Shown: one piece after another, positions 1 to 5,028 of the stretch | Layout: each line of letters starts with the position of its first letter | Numbering within the stretch: the first letter of the stretch is position 1 | Assembly (NCBI GenBank): GCA_021792075.1 | Contig: JAJYVK010000170.1 | Coordinates: forward strand, 1 to 5,028 | Length of the DNA stretch: 5,028 nucleotides | Origin: Actinomycetes bacterium | GTDB lineage: Bacteria > Actinomycetota > Acidimicrobiia > Acidimicrobiales > Acidimicrobiaceae | Direction: 5' to 3' | Made by a program: the position numbers and the translations under genes | Notes under the pieces: model-generated | Told to the model about the DNA's origin: nothing | Seen by the model: only the letters and a program-made list of their open reading frames with translations | The model's database searches: none

Positions 1-94
1 TATTGATTTTGTGATGATTAGAGCAGACCTCATGATTTTGCTCATCCTCTGCCACTGCCGATGTGCAAAAATTTTGTATCTACCGTATGGCTAT

Positions 95-110
95 TCGAAC
101 ATATGTTCGA
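95..110. promoter_or_regulatory. LexA-binding SOS box of imuA
   Basis: The 16-base sequence TCGAACATATGTTCGA is a perfect palindrome and fits the CGAAC-N4-GTTCG operator bound by LexA (DinR) in Actinobacteria and Firmicutes. It lies 12 bases before the imuA start codon. An identical copy sits at the same distance before dnaE2. LexA bound here would cover the promoter of imuA-imuB and keep both genes off until DNA damage triggers LexA self-cleavage. The sequence match is direct; the binding is inferred from the known operator and from the SOS role of the genes downstream. Confidence 0.93.
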
Positions 111-122
111 TAAATTAGTCAT
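109..122 (+). promoter_or_regulatory. Probable -10 element and leaderless start region of imuA
   Basis: GATAAA (109-114) resembles a sigma-70 -10 hexamer and shares its first two bases with the end of the SOS box. Eight bases separate it from the ATG at 123, the usual distance from a -10 to a transcription start, so the mRNA may begin at or next to the start codon. No Shine-Dalgarno sequence lies between, which fits leaderless translation, common in Actinobacteria. I see no convincing -35 hexamer at 17-18 bases. The overlap with the operator means bound LexA would block polymerase directly. Confidence 0.5.
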
Positions 123-776
123 ATGGATATCGCTGTTGAAAAATCGATCAGTCATCTATCGAGATTCGTATCTCCTCAGCTTTTGGCTAGTGAGAGGTAT
201 GTGGAACTGGGTGGCTCTCTGGCACAGATATTTCCATTGGGCAGAATCCAGTTGGGGTCGGTTGTCTTGTTTGAAGGTGAATCGAACTCGGGGGCGACAT
301 CAGCTGTTTTTGAGTTCCTATCTTCTGGCGGCATTCGAAGGAACTGGAGCGCCTTGGTGGGTTTCGAGAATCTGGGTTTTCTTGCTGCTTTCGAGAAGGG
401 CGTGGATCTTGGAAAAGTTGTATCCGTTCCTGACCCGGGGAGAGATCTAGCTCAGGTTGTCGCAGTGCTTACAGAGGCTTTCCGGGTCGTTGCTATTGCA
501 AATCCAAGGTTCATCTCTTCCTCCCAGGCTCGCAACCTCACATCCAGGGTCAGGGTGAACAAGTCGATCATTGCTATTGTCCAGCAGGGTTGTGATATAA
601 CAGGAACACGTGGCAGAGGGCTGTGGCCCGGCTCTTATGACTACTGGATCAGCTCTTCAATATCTGGCTTTACCGGCTTGGATAGGGGCAGCGGTTTTAT
701 AAAGGAACGTAGGCTATCTCTTTCACTGGGTAGTAGGCGGGGTGGGGCGACGAGGAGCATAGCAGTCTCCATTTAA
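123..776 (+). CDS. imuA: ImuA, RecA-like mutasome accessory protein (actinobacterial ImuA' type)
   Basis: This 217-residue protein is a small, degenerate RecA/SulA-related protein that works with ImuB and DnaE2 in SOS-induced translesion synthesis in the cytoplasm. Around residues 30-50 it has the entry typical of the family (PLGRIQLGSVVLFEG). The P-loop position follows at 52-60 as GESNSGATS, where the RecA lysine is replaced by Ala58, so ATP binding of the normal kind is doubtful. Residues 92-106 (GVDLGKVVSVPDPGR) and 166-188 (a GLWPGSYD stretch followed by SGFTGLDRGSG) resemble the equivalent blocks of actinobacterial ImuA proteins. The ATG at 123 is the only reasonable start because an in-frame TAA lies at 111-113, directly after the SOS box. 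Ten bases separate the gene from imuB, so the two form one transcription unit. Identification rests on remembered family features plus context, as this family diverges strongly. Confidence 0.85.
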   Translation: MDIAVEKSISHLSRFVSPQLLASERYVELGGSLAQIFPLGRIQLGSVVLFEGESNSGATSAVFEFLSSGGIRRNWSALVGFENLGFLAAFEKGVDLGKVVSVPDPGRDLAQVVAVLTEAFRVVAIANPRFISSSQARNLTSRVRVNKSIIAIVQQGCDITGTRGRGLWPGSYDYWISSSISGFTGLDRGSGFIKERRLSLSLGSRRGGATRSIAVSI

Positions 777-781
777 AGGTG
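775..781 (+). promoter_or_regulatory. Ribosome binding site of imuB
   Basis: AAAGGTG overlaps the imuA stop codon (774-776) and lies five bases before the imuB ATG at 787. It supports that start and suggests that ribosomes finishing imuA can help initiate imuB. It contrasts with imuA and dnaE2, which lack a usefully placed site. Confidence 0.65.
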
Positions 782-786
782 TTTTT

Positions 787-2469
787 ATGTCTAAGAAGAT
801 TCCCCAAGTAAAGCTTCGCCGCCCCAGTTATTCGTTGTTCGACTCCATTGAGCATCAGGTAGCTCCAAGAGTGCTTCTGGTTGATTTTTTCTACTGGCCT
901 TTCATATCTGCTGGATCAGGGGGGATCGATCCTTTGGCCGTAGTGGCAGGAAATGGAGTAGTGACCGATGTATCGCCAAAGGCTTTCAGAGCTGGAGTCA
1001 GAGCGGGAGACAGGGTAAGAGCAGCTACATCTGCCGTAACCGGCTTGCAGGTGATCTCTGTCGATGCTATCGATCAGGGCGGCTTGTTCGCCAAGATAGC
1101 CAATGTCTTGGAACGGTTCTCTCCTTTGATCGAGATCGTTGACATCGGAGTTTGTGGCACTAATGCCAGGGGTCCTTCCAGATATTTTGGAGGCGAGGAG
1201 AGACTTGCCTTAGAGGTTAGGAAGGCGATGGAGGACCAGATTGTAGAGGTTTTTCCCCCAGCCGGGGAACTGCTAAATCGTGCAGCCGATCTCTTTGCTG
1301 AAGGCTCGGTCTTTTCTTTTGGCGTCTCCATCGCCGATGGTATCTTTACGGCCAAGATAGCGGCCAGGAACTCGCTTCTGATTCCTCCGGGCAGGAGCGG
1401 ATCTTTTCTGGCTCCACTTCCGATCAGGGAACTACCCGACCGTAAGATTGCCGATACTCTTGATCGTCTGGGGGTGCGCTCTTTGGGCGAGTTTGCAGAT
1501 CTTGATTTCGATCTGGTATTGGAGAGGTTTGGATACAGAGGGGCACTCTTGCACAGGATGGCTGGAGGACTGGATACATCTTCGCTGGAGGCTGCTGAGA
1601 TCAAAGAGGACCTCACCCAGAAGATCGAATTGCCGGAGCCTTTGGAGTTTGCTTCATCAGTCGTCTTTGCATGCAAGGCAAGGGTGGAGGAGATGCTGAG
1701 CCATCTTTTGGAAAGCGGATACCTCTGTCAGATCATGCGAGTTCGTCTTATGAGCGAAAATGGAGAGGAGTCTGTCAGGGATTGGGGTGTAAAGGATGGA
1801 TTGTCGGCTCAGCTCCTTTTGGAGCGCATCAGGTGGCAGCTCGAATCATGGTCTACAGATCCGAGGTTTGCTCCCTCGGCTGGTGTAGAGACTGTTGAGC
1901 TGCAGCCGCAAAGGGTCGTATCAGCCTTGAGAATTCAGCTTGATCTTGACGGTAGCGAAAGGTCATCTGTGGCCAAGGTTTCCCAGGCACTTTCAAGAGT
2001 CGACGCAATTGTCGGCAAGAGGTCGTCTATCGCAAAGATAAAAGTATCTAGGACTCCAAAGGAAAGTGTTGAAATGGTGCCATGGCAGCTCCATCTCTTT
2101 GATCTCGATGAACCGATGGATCAAAAGGCAGGAGAGAGACCTCCTTGGCCGGGGAGGTTACTAAGTGCGTCTCCGGCTATCTGTTTTGATCCAGAGGTGG
2201 AGATCTTGCTCTTGACCAAGGAGGGTACTTTGATAAGCGTATCGGCGAATGTCTTTCTGAGCGGAGAGCCCTACTGGATGAGAGTTGAGAGTTCTGGTAA
2301 AAGGGTGAGAGTCTTGGAGTGGTCCTCCCTCTGGCCGATGATGGAGAGGTGGTGGTATCCAGAGCATTCAACAAAAGGGGCCAGAATCCAGATAGTTACT
2401 GATGAGATGGGCGCCCTGCTAGTCAAAAGTTCAAACGGCAGATGGTTCGCAGAGGGCTCATACGACTGA
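787..2469 (+). CDS. imuB: ImuB, catalytically impaired Y-family polymerase homologue and mutasome adaptor
   Basis: This 560-residue protein has the Y-family fold but is expected to act as a hub that links ImuA and DnaE2 to the beta clamp, not as a polymerase. The palm begins near residue 28 (RVLLVDFFYWPF), and Asp33 aligns with the first catalytic aspartate. At the second site, where active enzymes read SIDEA, this protein reads IVDIG (117-121), so the glutamate is replaced by Ile120. GPSRYFGGEE (129-138) is a typical ImuB block. A helix-hairpin-helix region lies near 211-240 and the little-finger region roughly at 275-420. QLHLF at 434-438 matches the beta-clamp-binding consensus QLxLF. The C-terminal part, from PWPGRLL (453) through ERWWYP (520-525) to GRWFAEGSYD (551-560), is the conserved tail of actinobacterial ImuB, possibly the domain listed as DUF6504. 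Of 43 arginine codons, 33 are AGA or AGG. The start is fixed by a good ribosome binding site. Confidence 0.95.
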   Translation: MSKKIPQVKLRRPSYSLFDSIEHQVAPRVLLVDFFYWPFISAGSGGIDPLAVVAGNGVVTDVSPKAFRAGVRAGDRVRAATSAVTGLQVISVDAIDQGGLFAKIANVLERFSPLIEIVDIGVCGTNARGPSRYFGGEERLALEVRKAMEDQIVEVFPPAGELLNRAADLFAEGSVFSFGVSIADGIFTAKIAARNSLLIPPGRSGSFLAPLPIRELPDRKIADTLDRLGVRSLGEFADLDFDLVLERFGYRGALLHRMAGGLDTSSLEAAEIKEDLTQKIELPEPLEFASSVVFACKARVEEMLSHLLESGYLCQIMRVRLMSENGEESVRDWGVKDGLSAQLLLERIRWQLESWSTDPRFAPSAGVETVELQPQRVVSALRIQLDLDGSERSSVAKVSQALSRVDAIVGKRSSIAKIKVSRTPKESVEMVPWQLHLFDLDEPMDQKAGERPPWPGRLLSASPAICFDPEVEILLLTKEGTLISVSANVFLSGEPYWMRVESSGKRVRVLEWSSLWPMMERWWYPEHSTKGARIQIVTDEMGALLVKSSNGRWFAEGSYD

Positions 2470-2494
2470 CCATTCTTATTGCCAAAAGTATACA
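2466..2494 (+). promoter_or_regulatory. Weak candidate promoter downstream of imuB
   Basis: CTGACC (2466-2471) and TATACA (2489-2494) are separated by 17 bases and each match four of six bases of the sigma-70 -35 and -10 consensus. The pair spans the imuB stop codon and faces the radical SAM gene. It could give that gene expression independent of the SOS promoter. The match is modest and could be chance. Confidence 0.25.
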
Positions 2495-2659
2495 TTTACT
2501 TGAAGTGAGATCGAACTCTCAGCGCCAAATGACCCTTGTCTACGGTGCCATCCCAGCTCTAGAATTTGATTGGTTGTAGTGAATCGACGCATTCGGCCTC
2601 ATGCCGGTTCGGCAACATGGCAAATAGATGGCAGCCAACCAAGAGCCGAAGGAGAGCAG
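2470..2659. other. Intergenic stretch after imuB
   Basis: No complete SOS box and no hairpin followed by a T run is present here. I see a single half-operator (TCGAAC at 2511-2516) in the loop of a small inverted repeat (TGAGA at 2506-2510 with TCTCA at 2517-2521). There is also a five-base-pair hairpin TGCCG-GTT-CGGCA at 2602-2614. Short reading frames opening with TTG at 2566 and 2570 have no ribosome binding site and no recognisable product. With no terminator visible, transcription from imuAB may run on into the next gene. Confidence 0.5.
2649..2654 (+). promoter_or_regulatory. Shine-Dalgarno site before the small ORF
   Basis: AAGGAG is a strong Shine-Dalgarno sequence with five bases between it and the ATG at 2660. 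It is the main reason to take the small ORF seriously and to prefer this ATG over the upstream in-frame TTG at 2570. Confidence 0.5.
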
Positions 2660-2815
2660 ATGAAGCCAGAGGAACTCGAGCCTGCAACACCCCTTGGAAG
2701 AGAGCGGCACTCAAAAGACGATCAAACTTCCACCTTTGCCCCGCCGAATAGAGGCTCTATGCTGCTCGAGTTCGTGACCGTGAACAGTTCCGGATTCGGC
2801 GTGGCGAAAAAGTGA
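2660..2815 (+). CDS. Possible small protein of 51 residues, coupled to the radical SAM gene
   Basis: I do not recognise this product. It starts with MKPEELEPATPLG, is hydrophilic and charged through about residue 32, and then turns more hydrophobic (MLLEFVTVNSSGFGVAKK, 34-51). It has no cysteine, no signal peptide and no membrane segment. A well-placed AAGGAG precedes the ATG. The stop codon TGA (2813-2815) shares its last base with the ATG of the radical SAM gene, which has no clear ribosome binding site of its own, so translational coupling is plausible. A short acidic-leader peptide beside a radical SAM enzyme recalls RiPP precursor arrangements, but there is no direct evidence for modification. 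It may equally be a short leader ORF used only for coupling, or chance. Confidence 0.4.
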   Translation: MKPEELEPATPLGRERHSKDDQTSTFAPPNRGSMLLEFVTVNSSGFGVAKK

Positions 2816-4659
2816 TGATTGGTCAGTTGCGCAAGGCCCTAAAGCGGACATTTGGCCCTGACATGGTCCTGCTCCACGCCCCGTCTGTATGGGACTTTCG
2901 AAAAGAGGTCATCCTCCAAGGCCCGCTGGCGGATGTCATCCCATCAACGGACGAATTCGAGATGTACCCAATTGGCCTGACAAGCATCGCCAGCTATCTC
3001 GAGGCTAACAACTACAACATCAGGATCGCGAATCTCGCGCTGAGGATGCTCCGGGAGCCCGAGTTCGACGTTGCGGCCCATATCGGGGCGTTCGACTCGG
3101 ATCTGTTCGGGATAGATCTGCACTGGCTTCCCCACGCAAATGGGGCACTCGGCATCGCAGAACTGGTCAAGAAGGTGCATCCTGAGGCAAAAGTACTGTT
3201 AGGTGGCCTATCTGCGAGCTACTTTCATGAAGAGCTGATAGAAAATCCCTCAATTGACTTCGTTATAAGGGGGGACTCCGCAGAGGAGCCGTGTCGTCAG
3301 CTTCTCCAGGCCTTGAGGGAGGGAAGGCGGCTTGAGACCGTTGAGAACCTTACTTGGAAGCGACCGGACGGAACTGTTGTCGTGAACCCGCTTAGCTTTA
3401 TCCCAGCGGATTTGAACTGGATCGATGTGCCGGCCTATGACTTTATGACCCATGCCATTTTCAAATATCAGACTTTGGAAGACTTCCTTCCTTACGTTGA
3501 ATGGCTAAGGTATCCATCGACCATGTTGCTGAACTCGCGTGGCTGTACCTATAACTGTGCAATTTGCGGCGGTTCACGATCTGGATACGCAATGGTGACG
3601 GGTCGGCCATCTGCCGCAATGCGTTCTCCTGAGAAGCTTGTCTCTGACGCGAAGCGGATAGCGACTTTCTCCAAAGCTCCGATATTCATGGTGCACGATC
3701 CACGTATAGGGGGTGTTCCGAGAGCCCAGCGCTTCTTCGGACTTTTCAAGTCGGCAAAAATCTCGAACGAACTCGTGATAGAACTCTTCTATCCGGCAGA
3801 CTCTGACTTCTTCTCCATGGTTAGAGACTCGACGAAAGCGTGGAGTCTGCAGATAACTATTGAATCTCCCGATCCCAAGATCCGAAAGATGAACGGCAAA
3901 TTCCCGGTCTCCAATGAGGTTCTGGAGAAGACTCTAGAGGCAGCGCTTCTTCAAGGATGCGGCAAGCTTGATCTGTTCTTCATGGTTGGCTTACCGGGTC
4001 AGGATGCGGCTTCAGCTCGTTCCACCATCGACTACTGCCGGTATTTGGTAGATCGTTTTGGCGCCGACCCCCGCCTTCAGTTCTACGTGGCTCCACTCGG
4101 CCCGTTCCTTGATCCTGGCAGTAGGGCTTTTGAACGGCATGAACTGGGGTACCATCGTCGTTTTACAACCTTGGAGGAGCATCGCATGGCGCTACTCGGT
4201 CCGACTTGGAGGGAGATGCTCTCATATTGGACGGACTGGATGAGCAGAGATGAGATAGTTTCGGTGACTTACGAGGTGGGGGCTGCGTTGAACGATCTCA
4301 AGTATGAGGCTGGGCTTATTGACGCTGGGACCCACAGCATTGTTGCTTCCCACTTCAAGATTGCCCAGGAGACCTTCCCGCAGCTTGACGCCATAAAACT
4401 CTTGGATGAGCCGGAGCGCAGCGAAGCACTCCATGCACTTGCGGATAGGGTGAATGCGGCTAACACCGCGAGTCTGGTTGGTGAAGATGAGTTGAAGTGG
4501 AAGACTTCGACTGGTTTTCGGCTGAGCTGGGTTTTGGCTCGACATCTCATGATTTCTCTGTTTCTGGAATTAGGCCGTGCGTTCGCCCGGTTTGTCGGCT
4601 TGTATGACACCTCTGTTGCAGATGTTCGCAGGCTTGACTCTTGCGATACGGTTGTGTAG
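2815..4659 (+). CDS. B12-binding-type radical SAM protein of unknown function
   Basis: This 614-residue protein combines an N-terminal cobalamin-binding-like Rossmann domain (about 40-170) with a central radical SAM barrel (about 230-435) and a mainly helical C-terminal part. The cluster motif CxxxCxxC is at Cys244, Cys248 and Cys251 (CTYNCAIC), which should hold the 4Fe-4S cluster that cleaves S-adenosylmethionine. ESP (350-352) and VGLPGQ (391-396) fit later barrel strands. The N-terminal domain has the GGLSAS loop (130-135) but not the usual DxHxxG histidine motif, as in many proteins of this class. APSVWDFR (22-29) and FEMYPIGLTSIASYL (48-62) recall the uncharacterised Ta0216-like family (TIGR04190 from memory), a tentative placement. 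The substrate is unknown. Start: GTG at 2812 directly before ATG 2815 and ATG 2863 are alternatives; the family may begin near 2863. Only 13 of 42 arginine codons are AGA/AGG, unlike imuAB, suggesting separate acquisition. Confidence 0.9.
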   Translation: MIGQLRKALKRTFGPDMVLLHAPSVWDFRKEVILQGPLADVIPSTDEFEMYPIGLTSIASYLEANNYNIRIANLALRMLREPEFDVAAHIGAFDSDLFGIDLHWLPHANGALGIAELVKKVHPEAKVLLGGLSASYFHEELIENPSIDFVIRGDSAEEPCRQLLQALREGRRLETVENLTWKRPDGTVVVNPLSFIPADLNWIDVPAYDFMTHAIFKYQTLEDFLPYVEWLRYPSTMLLNSRGCTYNCAICGGSRSGYAMVTGRPSAAMRSPEKLVSDAKRIATFSKAPIFMVHDPRIGGVPRAQRFFGLFKSAKISNELVIELFYPADSDFFSMVRDSTKAWSLQITIESPDPKIRKMNGKFPVSNEVLEKTLEAALLQGCGKLDLFFMVGLPGQDAASARSTIDYCRYLVDRFGADPRLQFYVAPLGPFLDPGSRAFERHELGYHRRFTTLEEHRMALLGPTWREMLSYWTDWMSRDEIVSVTYEVGAALNDLKYEAGLIDAGTHSIVASHFKIAQETFPQLDAIKLLDEPERSEALHALADRVNAANTASLVGEDELKWKTSTGFRLSWVLARHLMISLFLELGRAFARFVGLYDTSVADVRRLDSCDTVV

Positions 4660-4742
4660 TCCTTTTGCCGGAGCGCTTGTCTTGGCATTTGCTTTGAGAA
4701 GGTGTTTCTAGAGTCGAGTTTGTAGCGTATTGGCTCGAATGT

Positions 4743-4764
4743 CGCGTGTGTTTCACGCGGTTTT
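4743..4764 (+). terminator. Terminator-like hairpin 1 after the radical SAM gene
   Basis: CGCGTG (4743-4748) pairs with CACGCG (4754-4759) around a five-base loop, and TTTT follows at 4761-4764. The stem is GC-rich but the T run is short, so this may be a weak intrinsic terminator. It lies 83 bases after the radical SAM stop codon and would limit read-through into dnaE2. Confidence 0.45.
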
Positions 4765-4799
4765 GGCACCTGCATCGTCTGTTTGGCTCGGATCGGAAT

Positions 4800-4819
4800 G
4801 GCGGCTTTCGCCGCCTTTT
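4800..4819 (+). terminator. Terminator-like hairpin 2 before the dnaE2 promoter
   Basis: GGCGGC (4800-4805) pairs with GCCGCC (4810-4815) around the tetraloop TTTC and is followed directly by TTTT (4816-4819). It is the stronger of two tandem hairpins in the gap after the radical SAM gene. Together they would insulate the SOS promoter of dnaE2 from upstream transcription. Confidence 0.55.
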
Positions 4820-4910
4820 GGGTCTCATGCTCTCTCTGGTGAGGAGCAGGCTTTCCATCGGTTTTGCCTCCTTTTTTGTGGCAAGGCGGCTGGAATAAAT
4901 AGATAGCTAG

Positions 4911-4926
4911 TCGAACATATGTTCGA
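4911..4926. promoter_or_regulatory. LexA-binding SOS box of dnaE2
   Basis: This is the same perfect palindrome, TCGAACATATGTTCGA, as before imuA, including the central ATAT, which the operator consensus does not fix. It lies 12 bases before the dnaE2 start codon. It gives dnaE2 its own LexA control and lets it be co-induced with imuAB although the radical SAM gene lies between them. Confidence 0.93.
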
Positions 4927-4938
4927 TAATATAGGAGA
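4925..4938 (+). promoter_or_regulatory. Probable -10 element and leaderless start region of dnaE2
   Basis: GATAAT (4925-4930) matches five of six bases of the -10 consensus TATAAT and overlaps the end of the SOS box. The start codon follows after eight bases, so transcription probably begins at or beside it. AGGAG (4933-4937) looks like a Shine-Dalgarno sequence, but only one base separates it from the ATG, too close to work normally and probably outside or at the very tip of the mRNA. No clear -35 hexamer is seen. Confidence 0.5.
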
Positions 4939-5028
4939 ATGGAAGGTTACGCAGAGCTTCACTGTCACTCCAACTTCAGCTTTTTAGACGGTGCAAGCGA
5001 TCCGGAAGAACTCGTAAAGGTGGCCTCC
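4939..5028 (+). CDS. dnaE2: DnaE2 (ImuC), error-prone DNA polymerase III alpha subunit, 5' end only
   Basis: The 30 codons present start MEGYAELHCHSNFSFLDGA and continue SDPEELV, running off the window. This is the opening of the N-terminal PHP domain of C-family polymerases, with the HxH pair at His8 and His10. The form YAELHCHSNFSFLDGAS is typical of DnaE2, whereas replicative DnaE1 usually reads FVHLHVHSxYSLLDGA. DnaE2 performs the error-prone synthesis step of the mutasome after being brought to the clamp by ImuB. An in-frame TAA at 4927-4929 leaves the ATG at 4939 as the only sensible start. The SOS box and the imuAB genes upstream support the assignment. The rest of the gene, normally around 1000 or more codons, lies outside the window. 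Confidence 0.93.
   Translation, partial: MEGYAELHCHSNFSFLDGASDPEELVKVAS

Noticed and set aside
1..45. A - strand frame starting ATG at 45 and running off the window (MSKIMRSALIITKSI), a possible divergent gene start.
   Set aside because: Only 15 codons are visible, nothing is recognisable, and the AGAGG before the ATG has no spacing. More upstream sequence would decide it.
61..450. A 129-codon + strand frame that begins before the SOS box and overlaps imuA.
   Set aside because: It lies in another frame from imuA, spans the operator, and its product, rich in Trp, Leu and Arg, looks like a shadow translation.
1074..1676. A 200-codon - strand frame opposite imuB.
   Set aside because: Its serine-rich product mirrors the coding strand, and imuB is strongly supported here.
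2511..2516. TCGAAC half SOS box after imuB.
   Set aside because: The partner arm GTTCGA is absent at the four-base spacing, so a LexA operator for the radical SAM gene is not supported.
2570..2659. Longer version of the small ORF beginning with TTG.
   Set aside because: No ribosome binding site precedes the TTG, while the internal ATG at 2660 has a strong one.
2470..2811. Search for insertion sequence ends, direct repeats or an attachment site that could explain how the radical SAM gene was inserted.
   Set aside because: I saw no transposase, terminal inverted repeats or matching direct repeats at the edges of the inserted segment.
4269..4858. Overlapping - strand frames across the end of the radical SAM gene and the gap after it.
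   Set aside because: No recognisable product, low-complexity Arg/Ser composition, and they run across the terminator-like hairpins.
4864..4884. Inverted repeat TTGCC / GGCAA around a T-rich loop upstream of dnaE2.
   Set aside because: Short stem, long loop, and the T run is in the loop and not after the stem, so it is not a convincing terminator.

Overview
The window carries an SOS mutasome (error-prone repair) locus of the imuA-imuB-dnaE2 type, with a radical SAM gene lodged inside it. All genes read on the + strand. Two identical, perfectly palindromic SOS boxes (TCGAACATATGTTCGA) precede imuA and dnaE2. They match the LexA/DinR operator form known from Actinobacteria and Firmicutes (CGAAC-N4-GTTCG). 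The ImuA and ImuB sequences are of the actinobacterial kind, with a degenerate RecA-like ImuA and an ImuB ending in the ERWW...GRWFAEGSYD region. Base composition is only moderate, roughly half G+C by eye. Together these suggest a moderate-GC actinobacterium, perhaps a member of the Acidimicrobiia. That lineage is an inference from general features, not from a database match.

Layout: 1-94 is upstream sequence with no gene I can support. 95-122 is the SOS box and promoter. 123-776 is imuA. 787-2469 is imuB, ten bases downstream and clearly co-transcribed. 2470-2811 is a 342-base gap with no strong gene except a possible 51-codon ORF (2660-2815) that has a good ribosome binding site and overlaps the start of the next gene. 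2815-4659 encodes a B12-binding-type radical SAM protein of unknown function. 4660-4910 holds two tandem terminator-like hairpins. 4911-4938 is the second SOS box and promoter. 4939 to the end is the 5' end of dnaE2 (imuC), cut by the window edge.

How the genes work together: by the established mutasome model, DNA damage inactivates LexA and derepresses both promoters. ImuB, a Y-family polymerase relative with a broken active site and a clamp-binding motif (QLHLF), acts as an adaptor that brings ImuA and the error-prone polymerase DnaE2 to the beta clamp for translesion synthesis. Here dnaE2 has its own SOS promoter, so it can be induced with imuAB even though about 2.5 kb separates it from imuB.

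The unusual parts are three. The radical SAM gene interrupts the cassette and uses arginine codons very differently from imuAB (13 of 42 AGA/AGG against 46 of 62), which points to a separate origin. The small coupled ORF before it could be a peptide partner or substrate. The two SOS promoters have the same geometry, with a -10-like element fused to the box and the start codon exactly 12 bases after it, which suggests leaderless mRNAs.
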